Assembly: GCA_930972465.1 (NCBI GenBank)
Contig: CAKNHF010000004.1
Location: forward strand, 62,001 to 126,000
Direction: 5' to 3'
DNA length: 64,000 bases
Source of the DNA: an uncultured Lachnospiraceae bacterium
GTDB taxonomy: Bacteria > Bacillota > Clostridia > Lachnospirales > Lachnospiraceae
Part shown: in pieces, positions 54,071 to 62,661 of the stretch
How positions within the stretch are numbered: the stretch's first letter is position 1
Layout: the number at the start of each line of letters is the position of its first letter
Position numbers and translations under genes: made by a program
Notes under the pieces: generated by a model
Databases searched by the model: none
What the model was told of the DNA's origin: nothing
The model's input: only the letters and a program-made list of their open reading frames with translations

Positions 54071-54631
54071 TCAGACCTCAGCTCCTCCGTCCGTATCCTT
54101 TTTATTTTCCTCCAGATATTTTCTGATAAATGCGGACACTTCAGGTTCTGCAAATGAGATCTCCTCTCCGAGTATTTCTCTCATCTCCCCGGTATCCAGC
54201 ACAAAACTTTTTTCCCCGTACCTGTATGTATATCTGAATTCGATCCGTTCATTGAACACGATCAGAGTATGAATGGTGGAACTGATGTCTCCAAGCGGCA
54301 TTCTGTCAATATGCGACAGTACAAACACCGCCTTTACTTCTGTCCCCTTTCCTTCTTCCGAATCAATCTGAAAACTGCCTCCCGTGCTTTCTGCCGCCTG
54401 TCTGAAGAAAGGAACCCCAAGCCCTATCTTTCTCGTTGTCCTTGTCGTAAAGAAGGGATCCTGAGCCTTCTTCACCTGATCCGGCGTCATTCCGCATCCG
54501 TCGTCTCTTATCACAACCGTAAGCGTATCCTCCTCTGGCTGCACTGACACGATAATCTCAACATGCAGTGCCTGCGCGCGCACAGAATTTTCCGCAATAT
54601 CCAGAATATTCAGAGCGATCTCCGGCATCAT
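54071..54631 (-). CDS. Histidine-kinase-like ATPase inside the hydrogenase operon
   Basis: 186 residues. A lone HATPase_c domain: N box ALNILDIAENSVRAQA, G1 RDDGCGM, F-box-like FTTRTTRKIGLGVPFF. No dimerisation His or sensor region. The C-terminal 70 residues (GEKSFVLDTGEMREIL) form an extra small domain. Lying between hndA and hndB with only four bases to hndA, it is co-expressed with the hydrogenase. It may regulate by binding or phosphorylating a partner, like RsbW. Function unknown. Confidence 0.88.
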   Translation of the reverse strand: MMPEIALNILDIAENSVRAQALHVEIIVSVQPEEDTLTVVIRDDGCGMTPDQVKKAQDPFFTTRTTRKIGLGVPFFRQAAESTGGSFQIDSEEGKGTEVKAVFVLSHIDRMPLGDISSTIHTLIVFNERIEFRYTYRYGEKSFVLDTGEMREILGEEISFAEPEVSAFIRKYLEENKKDTDGGAEV

Positions 54632-54635
54632 GGCA

Positions 54636-55130
54636 CTACTCGTACTTTGCCAGAATTCCGTCCAGATCGTCCACTGTCAGACGTCCGTACACTTCTTCGT
54701 TGATCATCATGACCGGTGCAAGCCCGCATGCCCCGACACACCGGCATGCATCCAGTGAGAACTTCCCGTCCGGCGTACATTCGCCTCCTACGATTCCCAG
54801 TTTCTCCATCAGGGCATTGTAGATATCCCCGGATCCTTTTACATAGCATGCCGTACCAAGACAGACGGAAATCCTGTATCTGCCTTTCGGACTCAATGTA
54901 AACTGAGAATAGAATGTTGCCACGCCGTAAATCTTTTCCATCGGAATTCCGGTCTGATCTGAGATCATTTTCTGCACTTCCATGGGAAGATAACCGTATA
55001 TGTCCTGCGCTTTCTGCAGGATCGGCATAAGAGCACCCTTTTCGCTCTTGAGCTCTTCGATCACCTTCTTCAGCGCTTCTTCCTGCTCCTTCGTCCCCGC
55101 GAATGGAACAGTCCCTTTCTTTTCTGCCAT
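54636..55130 (-). CDS. hndA: Hydrogenase subunit HndA (NuoE-like)
   Basis: 164 residues. Thioredoxin-like [2Fe-2S] domain with cysteines in VCLGTACYVKGSG and DACRCVGACGLAP; PMEVQKMISDQTGIPMEKI is the usual NuoE helical part. First gene of the operon hndA-ATPase-hndB-hndC-hydA. GGAGG seven bases before the ATG. A second gene set starts 226 bp away in the opposite direction. Confidence 0.94.
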   Translation of the reverse strand: MAEKKGTVPFAGTKEQEEALKKVIEELKSEKGALMPILQKAQDIYGYLPMEVQKMISDQTGIPMEKIYGVATFYSQFTLSPKGRYRISVCLGTACYVKGSGDIYNALMEKLGIVGGECTPDGKFSLDACRCVGACGLAPVMMINEEVYGRLTVDDLDGILAKYE

Positions 55131-55266
55131 CCTTCAACCTCCGTTTCTTAAATTTCAACTGCTCATTGTGTATATAATATCATAGCGGTTCACAAACTTC
55201 TACTTGATGCGCGTTAAATATTTGTGCATTTTTTTGTTACAGCGCATGAAGAGTCCGGATGCTTCA

Positions 55267-55295
55267 TTGTTTTTTGCACAGTCAGATGCTATACT
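55267..55295 (+). promoter_or_regulatory. Promoter of the DRTGG-PHP operon
   Basis: TTGTTT, 17 bases, TATACT, 62 bp before the first start codon. The divergent hndA promoter lies somewhere in 55131-55260 (TATTAT near 55175 is a candidate -10). Confidence 0.65.
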
Positions 55296-55356
55296 AAATA
55301 CATATTTTTGTGCTGAAATGCAAATGAATTTATTTTTTATTTATTCAGGAGGATTT

Positions 55357-55701
55357 ATGACGATCAGAGAAATGCAGAAAGTTCTGGACGCCCGTTTTTT
55401 ATACGGCGAAGAAATGGCCGATCTGGAAGCACAGTTTGTGTTCTCCTCAGACATGATGAGTGACGTGCTTGCCTACGGCGGAAAATGTTCCGTTCTGATC
55501 ACCGGGCTGTGTAATCCGCAGGTAGTCCGCACGGCGGAGATGCTTGATATCATCTGCATCATTTTCGTACGCGGAAAGATGCCTGACGATAATATGCTCA
55601 GGCTGGCCATGGCAAAAGGCATCGCCGTTCTTGCCACCGGTCATTATATGTTCACTACATGCGGAATGCTGTATGAGCACGGATTAAGAGGGGGTGCCTA
55701 G
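55357..55701 (+). CDS. DRTGG domain protein 1
   Basis: 114 residues from 55357 (AGGAGG five bases before); the frame extends further up without a start signal. A lone DRTGG-like domain: VLAYGGKCSVLITGLCNPQV, AEMLDIICIIFVRGK and GIAVLATGHYMFTTCG. DRTGG domains are found in phosphotransacetylase and CBS-linked proteins and may bind a nucleotide or other ligand. First gene of the operon; its stop is followed directly by the next ATG. Confidence 0.88.
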   Translation: MTIREMQKVLDARFLYGEEMADLEAQFVFSSDMMSDVLAYGGKCSVLITGLCNPQVVRTAEMLDIICIIFVRGKMPDDNMLRLAMAKGIAVLATGHYMFTTCGMLYEHGLRGGA

Positions 55702-56124
55702 ATGGGTGAAGTTCTGAATTTCCGCTACACGATAGACGGAGATGATTTTACAAGAGCAGGGGAAGCAAGCAGTTCTGTCAAAAACAAGCTCAAACAGCTG
55801 GGACTGGACAGCGACGTGATCCGGAAAGTTTCGATCGCTATGTACGAAGGTGAAATCAACATGGTCATCCACGCAGACGGCGGAAATATCACTGTCTCAG
55901 TCACAGACAGTGATATCACGATGGTCCTGTCTGACACCGGCCCCGGCATCCCCGATGTGGAGAAAGCCATGCAGGAGGGATATTCCACCGCGCGCGCCGA
56001 AGTCCGCTCTCTGGGCTTCGGGGCCGGCATGGGACTCCCGAACATGAAAAAATATACAGATGAAATGCATATCGACACAACGATCGGAAAAGGAACCACA
56101 ATTACAATGAAGGTACACATCTAA
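55702..56124 (+). CDS. RsbW/SpoIIAB-like ATP-binding protein
   Basis: 140 residues, a lone HATPase_c of the anti-sigma type: N box SIAMYEGEINMVIHA, G1 LSDTGPGIPD, G2 GFGAGMGLPNMKKY. RsbW-type kinases phosphorylate STAS anti-sigma antagonists, reversed by PP2C phosphatases, and one such phosphatase lies nearby. No STAS or sigma gene was found in the window. It is the second gene of the + operon. Confidence 0.9.
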   Translation: MGEVLNFRYTIDGDDFTRAGEASSSVKNKLKQLGLDSDVIRKVSIAMYEGEINMVIHADGGNITVSVTDSDITMVLSDTGPGIPDVEKAMQEGYSTARAEVRSLGFGAGMGLPNMKKYTDEMHIDTTIGKGTTITMKVHI

Positions 56125-56151
56125 CCGGGAAAGGAGGCCGTCCGGCGCTCA

Positions 56152-57567
56152 ATGAATACGAATAAATTCATACGTTCTGTCAGACTGAAGGAATCTGCCT
56201 GCCGCGGCTGCATCAACTGTATCAAACACTGTCCGACCCAGGCAATCCGGGTACATAACGGAAAAGCTCACATCATAGACAAATTCTGCATCGACTGCGG
56301 CAGATGCATATCGTACTGCCCGCATCACGCAAAGATCCCTGTCTATGACCCGCTTTCCGTCATCAACAATTTCAGATACACAGTGGCTCTCCCCGCCCCC
56401 TCTCTCTATGCACAGTATAATAATCTGACAAATGTGGACATTGTGCTCAATGCGCTCCTCAGGCTCGGATTTGACGATGTATACGAAGTGAGTGCTGCCG
56501 CGGAACTTGTATCGGAGGCCGCCAGGGAATATATCCGGGCCCATGCGGAAGAGGCTCCCTTTATCAGTTCGGCCTGTCCTTCCGTCGTCCGGCTGATCCG
56601 GGTAAAGTTTCCCTCCCTTGTCTCCCGGCTTCTCCCCATAAAAGCCCCTGTGGAGGCGGCTGCGGAGATTGCAAGGGCACGCGCCATGAAAAAGACAGGT
56701 CTGAAACCGGAGGAAATCGGGATCATTTTCATCTCCCCCTGTCCCTCGAAGGTATCCTACGCAAAGGCCCCTCTCGGCATAGAGAAAAGCAATATCGACA
56801 ATGTGGTTGCGATCAAAGATGTATACCCTCTCCTGCTTCCTCATATGAAACACGACGAAAGCCAGCTCTCTCCCATATCCGCTTCCGGGCGGATCGGAAT
56901 CGGATGGAGCAATGCGGGCGGCGAGGCAGGCGGGCTGCTGGTGGACAATTACCTTGCGGCGGACGGTATCGTCAATATACTTCGTGTTCTGGAGGAGCTT
57001 GAGGACGAGAAGCTGCACGGGCTTACTTTTGTAGAACTGAACGCCTGCAGCGGAGGATGCGTAGGCGGAACCCTGACGGTGGAAAACGCGTATATCGCTG
57101 CAGCCAAGACAAAACGTCTCGTCAGGTACCAGCCGGTTTCAAAAAACCATCTCTCTGACAACCCGGAACTCAAAAACATATACTGGGCAGACAATGTAGA
57201 ATATGAGCCTGTATTCCGTCTCGGCAATACGTTTAAAGAAAGCCTCCGGATGATGGGAAAGGTGGAAGAACTCACCGCACAGTTTCCGGGCCTTGACTGC
57301 GGTTCCTGCGGCGCTCCCACCTGCCAGACCCTGGCTGAGGACATTGTCCGCGGAGACGCCGCTCCCAATGACTGTATCTACGTTCTTCGCGCAAACATAG
57401 CGGATCTTTCCCGAAAAATCAGTCATCTGACGGAAAATGCCGATCCGGAAAGGACGCTGTCCGAAGAGGATGACCGGCTGCTTCATAAATATATAAAGGA
57501 ACTGACAACGGAGCTCACCTCTTTCGGTGTGCCCGACCGTTCCGGGAAGGAGGATCCGATAACATGA
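56152..57567 (+). CDS. Hydrogenase-like iron-sulfur protein
   Basis: 471 residues. Two [4Fe-4S] motifs (CRGCINCIKHC, CIDCGRCISYC), then an [FeFe] hydrogenase large-subunit fold with altered H-cluster loops: L1 SSACPSVVRLI, L2 ISPCPSKVSYAK (no KxxE), L3 ELNACSGGCVGG. A C-terminal Fe-S knuckle DCGSCGAPTC follows. No PAS domain. It differs from HydS in every L motif and is likely a sensor or electron-transfer member without ordinary catalysis. Start has AAGGAGG 14 bases upstream, longer than usual. Confidence 0.88.
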   Translation: MNTNKFIRSVRLKESACRGCINCIKHCPTQAIRVHNGKAHIIDKFCIDCGRCISYCPHHAKIPVYDPLSVINNFRYTVALPAPSLYAQYNNLTNVDIVLNALLRLGFDDVYEVSAAAELVSEAAREYIRAHAEEAPFISSACPSVVRLIRVKFPSLVSRLLPIKAPVEAAAEIARARAMKKTGLKPEEIGIIFISPCPSKVSYAKAPLGIEKSNIDNVVAIKDVYPLLLPHMKHDESQLSPISASGRIGIGWSNAGGEAGGLLVDNYLAADGIVNILRVLEELEDEKLHGLTFVELNACSGGCVGGTLTVENAYIAAAKTKRLVRYQPVSKNHLSDNPELKNIYWADNVEYEPVFRLGNTFKESLRMMGKVEELTAQFPGLDCGSCGAPTCQTLAEDIVRGDAAPNDCIYVLRANIADLSRKISHLTENADPERTLSEEDDRLLHKYIKELTTELTSFGVPDRSGKEDPIT

Positions 57568-57896
57568 CACTGCAGACTATTCTCGGAATTCCGGATTTCC
57601 GTGTTCTCACAGACGGCAGTCCGGAGCGTGTAATCTCGCGCATTTTCTGCTGTGATCTGCTGAGCATCGCAATGAGCAGAGCTTCTGCCGGCTGCGTATG
57701 GGTAACTGTAATGGGGAACAGGAATACCCTCGCCGTGGCGTCTCTGACCGACACGGCCTGTATCGTTCTTGCGGAAGGAGTATCCCTTGATGAGGGCACG
57801 CTCAACAAGGCGTCCGAAGAGGGAATCGCAGTCCTCGCAACGGATCTTCCCGTGTTCGATGCAGCTCTTAAGATCTACCAGGCCGGTGTGATATGA
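57564..57896 (+). CDS. DRTGG domain protein 2
   Basis: 110 residues. The same single-domain form as the first DRTGG gene of the operon (CVWVTVMGNRNTLAVASLTD, CIVLAEGVSLDEG, GIAVLATDLPVFDAALK) but divergent. Its ATG overlaps the stop of the hydrogenase-like gene by four bases, with GAAGGAGG before it. Two DRTGG genes in one operon suggests a paired or duplicated ligand-binding step. Confidence 0.86.
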   Translation: MTLQTILGIPDFRVLTDGSPERVISRIFCCDLLSIAMSRASAGCVWVTVMGNRNTLAVASLTDTACIVLAEGVSLDEGTLNKASEEGIAVLATDLPVFDAALKIYQAGVI

Positions 57897-58624
57897 TTCC
57901 TCTGTTTTATGATCTTCATATCCATTCCTGCCTCTCCCCATGCGGGGATGACGATATGACTCCCGCCAATCTGGTAGGAATGGCCGCAGTCAAGGGCCTG
58001 GATGTTATCGCCCTGACAGACCACAACAGCTGCGCAAACTGTCCTGCCGCAATGTTTCACGGCGAGAAATACGGCGTCACCGTGATTCCGGGCATGGAAC
58101 TGACTACTTCGGAAGAAGTGCATGTTATCTGCCTGTTCCCGACACTCGGAGACGCGATGGACTTCGATGCTTTTGTATACCGCATGCTCATTCCCTTTCC
58201 CAACAGAGAAGAGATCTTCGGCAGACAGCAGATCATGAATGAACGGGACGAGGTGACCGGCACAAAGGATTTACTGCTTATCAACGCGGTCTCCGTTTCA
58301 TTCGATGAAGTTTTCGCTCTTGCGGCAGCATATAACGGGATCGCTTATCCGGCCCATGTAGACAAACCCTCCACAAGTCTGCTCTCCAATCTGGGGTTTG
58401 TACCGCCGGACAGCAAATTTACCTGTGCTGAATTCCACGACTTTAATAATCTGCACCGCATTCGCAGAAGTCATCCGTATTTCAGCCGATGCAATGTGAT
58501 ATGCTGCTCCGACGCCCACTATCTGGAGGAAATTCACGAGCCCGAATACCGACTGTTCTCCCGGTCAAGAAAGATCTCCGACATCCTCGACGCGCTGACT
58601 TCTCCGCTACCGGCTCAGACATGA
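57893..58624 (+). CDS. PHP-domain phosphoesterase
   Basis: 243 residues. PHP metal ligands: DLHIHSCLSPCG, ALTDHNSC, PGMELTTSEEVHVIC and CCSDAHYLEE. Likely a metal-dependent phosphoesterase acting on a small molecule or nucleic acid. It overlaps the second DRTGG gene by four bases. Last gene of the + operon, followed by a terminator. Confidence 0.9.
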   Translation: MIPLFYDLHIHSCLSPCGDDDMTPANLVGMAAVKGLDVIALTDHNSCANCPAAMFHGEKYGVTVIPGMELTTSEEVHVICLFPTLGDAMDFDAFVYRMLIPFPNREEIFGRQQIMNERDEVTGTKDLLLINAVSVSFDEVFALAAAYNGIAYPAHVDKPSTSLLSNLGFVPPDSKFTCAEFHDFNNLHRIRRSHPYFSRCNVICCSDAHYLEEIHEPEYRLFSRSRKISDILDALTSPLPAQT

Positions 58625-58678
58625 CGGGACACAATCCGAAAGTTTACATCAATACACGCAGAATTTCATGGCAGACAG

Positions 58679-58730
58679 AAACGGCACGCCACACAGGTAA
58701 AAGTCTTCCTGATGTGACATGCCGTTTTTT
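58679..58730. terminator. Shared terminator of PHP gene and putP
   Basis: AAACGGCA ... CACAGG / CCTG ... TGCCGTTTTTT hairpin between two converging genes, with A and T runs on both sides. Confidence 0.8.
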
Positions 58731-58752
58731 ATATGTATTTCATACCGCTTTA

Positions 58753-60312
58753 TTATTTTGTTTTCATTCCTGCAACTTCATCAAATTCTCTCTGGATCTG
58801 CTGTGACGGCTCCGGTGTCAGGAGCGATACAACAACAATGCAGATACATGAGAAGATAAACGCCGGCAGAAGCTCATAGATATCCCACATGCCTCCCAGC
58901 GGACGGACAAGCAGATTCCAGACAAATACCATTCCGGCGCCTCCGATCATACCCGCGATCGCGCCTGCGCGGGTAGTTCTCTTCCAGAACAGGCTGAAGA
59001 GCATCAGCGGTCCGAATGTAGCGCCGAATCCTGCCCAGGCAAAACTTACGATCGCAAAGATCACACTGTTCTCATCCAGGGCAATGATGATCGCGATGAC
59101 CGCAATCAGAAGAAGCGTCAGCCTTGAGATGTTCAGCACTTCCCGGTCAGAAGCTTTCTTGCGGAACAGTCCCTGATAGATATTTTTTGCAAACGCCGAA
59201 GCCGCGATCAACAGATAGGAATCGGATGAGCTGATCGTCGCCGCAAGGATGCCTGCCATTACAAATCCCGCAATCAGCGGAGGCAGAAGGTTGGTGGAGA
59301 GCAGGATAAATACATTCTCCGCTTCCGAAGAAGTCGTCAGAGCCGTCGGAAACAATGTACGTCCTACCAGTCCGATAAATACGGCGATCGTCAGTGAGAT
59401 CACCACCCATACTGTAGCGATTCGGCGTGAACGTGTCAGCTCATTTTCGTCCCGGATCGCCATAAAGCGAAGCAGTACCTGCGGAACTCCGAAGTATCCC
59501 AGCCCCCAGGCCAGCGCGGAGGCTACCGGAAGGAATCCGTACTCTGCCGCCTCCCCGAACACAGGCGCACCGTTCGACACCTGCTGTACGCCATCCACTG
59601 TCTCCGGCGTCGCGATTCCGAAGAAATCAAGGAATCCCGGGATGGACTGTGCATTCTCAATGACAGCGCCGAGTCCTCCTGCCGAAACAGTTCCAACGAC
59701 AACGATAACGCCCAGCGCTATGATCATCACCACCGCCTGCATGAAATCCGACGCGCTCTCCGCCAGGAATCCGCCGATGATCGTGTAGATCAGAACGAAC
59801 ACTGCTCCCACAATCATCATAGGAATATAGGGCATGTCAAACAGCGTGGAAAAAAGTTTTCCGCAGGTCACCAGGCAGCTCGCCGCATAGACGGTGAAAA
59901 AAATAAGAATAAATACCGCGGCAATGGTCATGATGACCTTGCGTTTCTCATGAAACCGGTTTGAAAAGTATTCCGGAAGCGTAATGGCATTGCCGGCCTT
60001 TTCACTGTACCGGCGAAGCCTTCTCGAAACAATCAGCCAGTTGATATATGTACCGACCGCCAGGCCGATCGCTGTCCAGGCCGCATCCGCGATGCCGCAC
60101 CAGTAAGCTACGCCGGGCAGTCCCATAAGCAGCCACCCCGACATGTCCGACGCCTCGGCGCTCATGGCCGTGACCCATGGTCCGAGACTTCTTCCGCCAA
60201 GGAAATACGCGTCTGAACTTGCATTTGCCTTTCTTGCAAAGGTAACGCCTAAAATGATGACCGCAGCCATATAGATGACCATGGCGGCCAGTATCTGTAA
60301 TGTGTCTCCCAT
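58753..60312 (-). CDS. putP: Sodium/proline symporter
   Basis: 519 residues, about 13 membrane helices of the SSS family. Motifs: FLGGRSLGPWVTAMSAEASDMSGW, GVPQVLLRFMAIRDENE and ATISSSDSYLLIAASAFA, all typical of PutP. It imports L-proline with Na+. AAAGG precedes the ATG. Single gene. Confidence 0.93.
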   Translation of the reverse strand: MGDTLQILAAMVIYMAAVIILGVTFARKANASSDAYFLGGRSLGPWVTAMSAEASDMSGWLLMGLPGVAYWCGIADAAWTAIGLAVGTYINWLIVSRRLRRYSEKAGNAITLPEYFSNRFHEKRKVIMTIAAVFILIFFTVYAASCLVTCGKLFSTLFDMPYIPMMIVGAVFVLIYTIIGGFLAESASDFMQAVVMIIALGVIVVVGTVSAGGLGAVIENAQSIPGFLDFFGIATPETVDGVQQVSNGAPVFGEAAEYGFLPVASALAWGLGYFGVPQVLLRFMAIRDENELTRSRRIATVWVVISLTIAVFIGLVGRTLFPTALTTSSEAENVFILLSTNLLPPLIAGFVMAGILAATISSSDSYLLIAASAFAKNIYQGLFRKKASDREVLNISRLTLLLIAVIAIIIALDENSVIFAIVSFAWAGFGATFGPLMLFSLFWKRTTRAGAIAGMIGGAGMVFVWNLLVRPLGGMWDIYELLPAFIFSCICIVVVSLLTPEPSQQIQREFDEVAGMKTK

Positions 60313-60488
60313 TCCATATAGTCCTTTCTGTTTACGCGCCGGTGCATTCCGGTGCTTTTTTCTGTGTCCGCGGCGCCGGTTTTCTTCCGGTAATGCCTGT
60401 TTTTTCGCCGGTCCGGCTGAAAATCCGACTCTTTCTCATGACACAATATGGGACTAATTATAAACAAAGTATAAACTATTTGCAATAT

Positions 60489-60950
60489 TTATTTATATTT
60501 ATGCAGAAATTCCTGGATCTTCTTCCTCAGTTCCTTTGCCCTGGAAGGATCCTCTCCCCCGGAACTGATGCCGATCACCGCAGTCTCTGTCATCACCACG
60601 GACGGGAAATAGAAATCACACAGGCTCTTATCATCCGCCACATTCACTGTGACGCCTCTCCCCCTGCATTCCTCCCAGATCATCCGGTTAACTGCCCTGC
60701 TGTTCGTAGCCGCCAGTACCAGATCGTATCCCTCAGCGTCCCCCATCCGGTATTCCCGGCGATCTGCAGTGATCCTTCCCTGGTCTTCCAGTTCTGCCAG
60801 TTCTTCACACAGATCCGGTGCAGTCACGTGAATCCGGGCTCCGAACCTGAGAAGAGTTCTCACCCGGCGCAGGGCGATCCTTCCTCCGCCTGCTGTCAGG
60901 ACTTTTTTCCCGTTTAAATCCACAAACATTGGAAAATATGGTTTCTCCAT
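60489..60950 (-). CDS. Precorrin-2 dehydrogenase (SirC/CysG-N type)
   Basis: 153 residues. NAD motif GKKVLTAGGGRIALRRVRTLL and the catalytic loop SLCDFYFPSVVMTETAVIGI. It oxidises precorrin-2 to sirohydrochlorin, and may chelate iron. Start at 60950 (GAGAGG seven bases before). It follows cbiC by 22 bases in a cobalamin gene run, so it likely serves the anaerobic B12 path. Confidence 0.9.
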   Translation of the reverse strand: MEKPYFPMFVDLNGKKVLTAGGGRIALRRVRTLLRFGARIHVTAPDLCEELAELEDQGRITADRREYRMGDAEGYDLVLAATNSRAVNRMIWEECRGRGVTVNVADDKSLCDFYFPSVVMTETAVIGISSGGEDPSRAKELRKKIQEFLHKYK

Positions 60951-60972
60951 CCCTGTTCCTCTCATTCCATGA

Positions 60973-61659
60973 TCATTCATCCATCATATAGAGCAGCGCG
61001 TTGCAGATGCAGGCCGCGATATTGCTTCCGCCTTTCCGGCCTCTCGCAACGATATAAGGCGTATCCTGCAGACTCAGAATCAGTTCCTTTGACTGCACCA
61101 CATTGACAAATCCTACGGGAACTCCGATGATCAGTTCGGGGGTTATCTTTCCTTCCCGAATCAGCTCATAGAGACGGACAAGGGCTGTGGGCGCATTTCC
61201 AACGGCAAAGATCAGTCCTCCGGACGCCTCCTGAAGAGTTCCCGCCATCTCCGCCGCCTTGTCCATACTGGCCGCAGCCCGGGTAGTACCTTCCCTCCTC
61301 GCCGCTTCCGCCACATCTTCATCCGACATGAAACAGTACACTTCTCCTCCATACCGCGCAAGTCTCTTTTTATTGATACCGGCGCGTCCCATCTGCGTAT
61401 CCGTCACGATGGACGCACCGTTCCGGAGCGCATCGAGCGCGCGCTGTACCGCATTTTCCGAGAATACAAGATTATCCGCGTAATCAAAGTCGGCGCTGGT
61501 ATGGATGCACCTCTTGACAATGGGCTCCGTCCCCGGAATGAGCACCTTATCTCCCAATTCTTCTGTTATGATCTCAAAACTTCTCTTTTCAATATCCGCA
61601 GGAAGCACCTGCTCAAGTTCTGTCAGCAAATCTGATTTTCTCCTTTCCAGCCTGATCAT
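60973..61659 (-). CDS. cbiC: Precorrin-8X/cobalt-precorrin-8 methylmutase
   Basis: 228 residues. Motifs VKRCIHTSADFDYADNL, GASIVTDTQMGRAGINKKRL and IIGVPVGFVNVVQSKELIL, PYIVARGRKGGSNIAA, all of CobH/CbiC. It moves the methyl group from C-11 to C-12 giving (cob)hydrogenobyrinate. In operon between cobU and the SirC gene. Confidence 0.94.
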   Translation of the reverse strand: MIRLERRKSDLLTELEQVLPADIEKRSFEIITEELGDKVLIPGTEPIVKRCIHTSADFDYADNLVFSENAVQRALDALRNGASIVTDTQMGRAGINKKRLARYGGEVYCFMSDEDVAEAARREGTTRAAASMDKAAEMAGTLQEASGGLIFAVGNAPTALVRLYELIREGKITPELIIGVPVGFVNVVQSKELILSLQDTPYIVARGRKGGSNIAACICNALLYMMDE

Positions 61660-61680
61660 AAACTGTCGGCTGCCTGAATT

Positions 61681-62661
61681 CTATTTGATCTGTGTCCCGA
61701 TTCCGCATACGACCCGGTCCACCCGGTCCGCTCTGCGGGCAAACACTGTGCAGATCCGTCCCACTGCTTCCCGGTACTCCCGCTCAAAGGCGTCCACCGG
61801 GACCAGTCCGCATCCCACCTCATCACAAATGAGGATCAGTTCCCGGTCGCGCTTCCGGAGCGTATCGGTCAGCTCTTCTTTTGTCCTGCCTGCCTTCATC
61901 CATCTTCTCACAAAGAGATGAAAACAGTTCATGGCGCTGCATGTCGCGATCTCTTCAAGCGCACACGCTGAACCATCTGTCCACTCTGTATCCGGATACA
62001 GTTTTTTCGCGTAATCAAGCTTTCCCTGAAAAGCGCCTCCGATGATCAGTTTCTTTCCCATAGTTTCCCGTCCTTCTGACATTTTTTTCTCCGGTGTCTG
62101 TTCCCCTTTTGCATAGACCGGGATCCCGTATATCACTTCCGTCATCCGGTCCGCCATCTCAGCCAGAGCCCGGTTGATCTGCGCGAGGTTTTTCTTATAA
62201 ACCGTCATTTCCGGGGAATCCGGCACAGATTCGGAGAAGACTTCGTTGGTCACCACTACGAGATGTCTGCATTTTCTCTTAAGGAGACAGATCCCATTCA
62301 CCACGGCTTTCACGGTGTTCTCCCCGGCTCCGCCGTCCATATACATCTCGTTGGCAGTAAGGTTGGACACGCATTCCAGAAGGACGCAGGCTCCGGACAG
62401 ATCCGAAGGTGCCTTCTCCGCCAGTTTTCCCTCCAGATCCTGATACCACTCCAGCGTATGGAATCCCTTTCCTGCCCGCATTCTTCTGTGATTTTCGATC
62501 TTTTCCTCGGTCTCTTTCCCGTAGGGAAACATATCCGCAATATAGTAAAGAGGTGTATTTTTCTTCTCTTTTTCATTCAAAAGTCTCCGGCATCGGCAGA
62601 CCGCGTCCTCCGCGTACGCGGATTTCCCGCTTCCGCTGCCTCCCGTGACAAGTTCCATCAT
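61681..62661 (-). CDS. cobU: CobU-CobU tandem fusion
   Basis: 326 residues with two CobU-like halves. The first (1-180) has the P-loop ELVTGGSGSGKSAYAED, VVVTNEVFSESVPDS and the YIADMFPYGKETEEKI site. The second (about 200-326) starts KLIIGGAFQGKLDYAKKL with no clear GKS, carries CDEVGCGLVPVDAFEREYRE and GIGTQIK. It makes adenosylcobinamide-phosphate and -GDP. In many relatives these are two genes. A 20-residue linker (EQTPEKKMSEGRETMG) joins them. Confidence 0.88.
   Translation of the reverse strand: MMELVTGGSGSGKSAYAEDAVCRCRRLLNEKEKKNTPLYYIADMFPYGKETEEKIENHRRMRAGKGFHTLEWYQDLEGKLAEKAPSDLSGACVLLECVSNLTANEMYMDGGAGENTVKAVVNGICLLKRKCRHLVVVTNEVFSESVPDSPEMTVYKKNLAQINRALAEMADRMTEVIYGIPVYAKGEQTPEKKMSEGRETMGKKLIIGGAFQGKLDYAKKLYPDTEWTDGSACALEEIATCSAMNCFHLFVRRWMKAGRTKEELTDTLRKRDRELILICDEVGCGLVPVDAFEREYREAVGRICTVFARRADRVDRVVCGIGTQIK

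Noticed and set aside
55131..55356. Rex-like half-site TTGTGAA near the hydrogenase promoters
   Set aside because: Only one half-site matches; the inverted partner TTCACAA is missing, so a Rex operator is not supported by eye.
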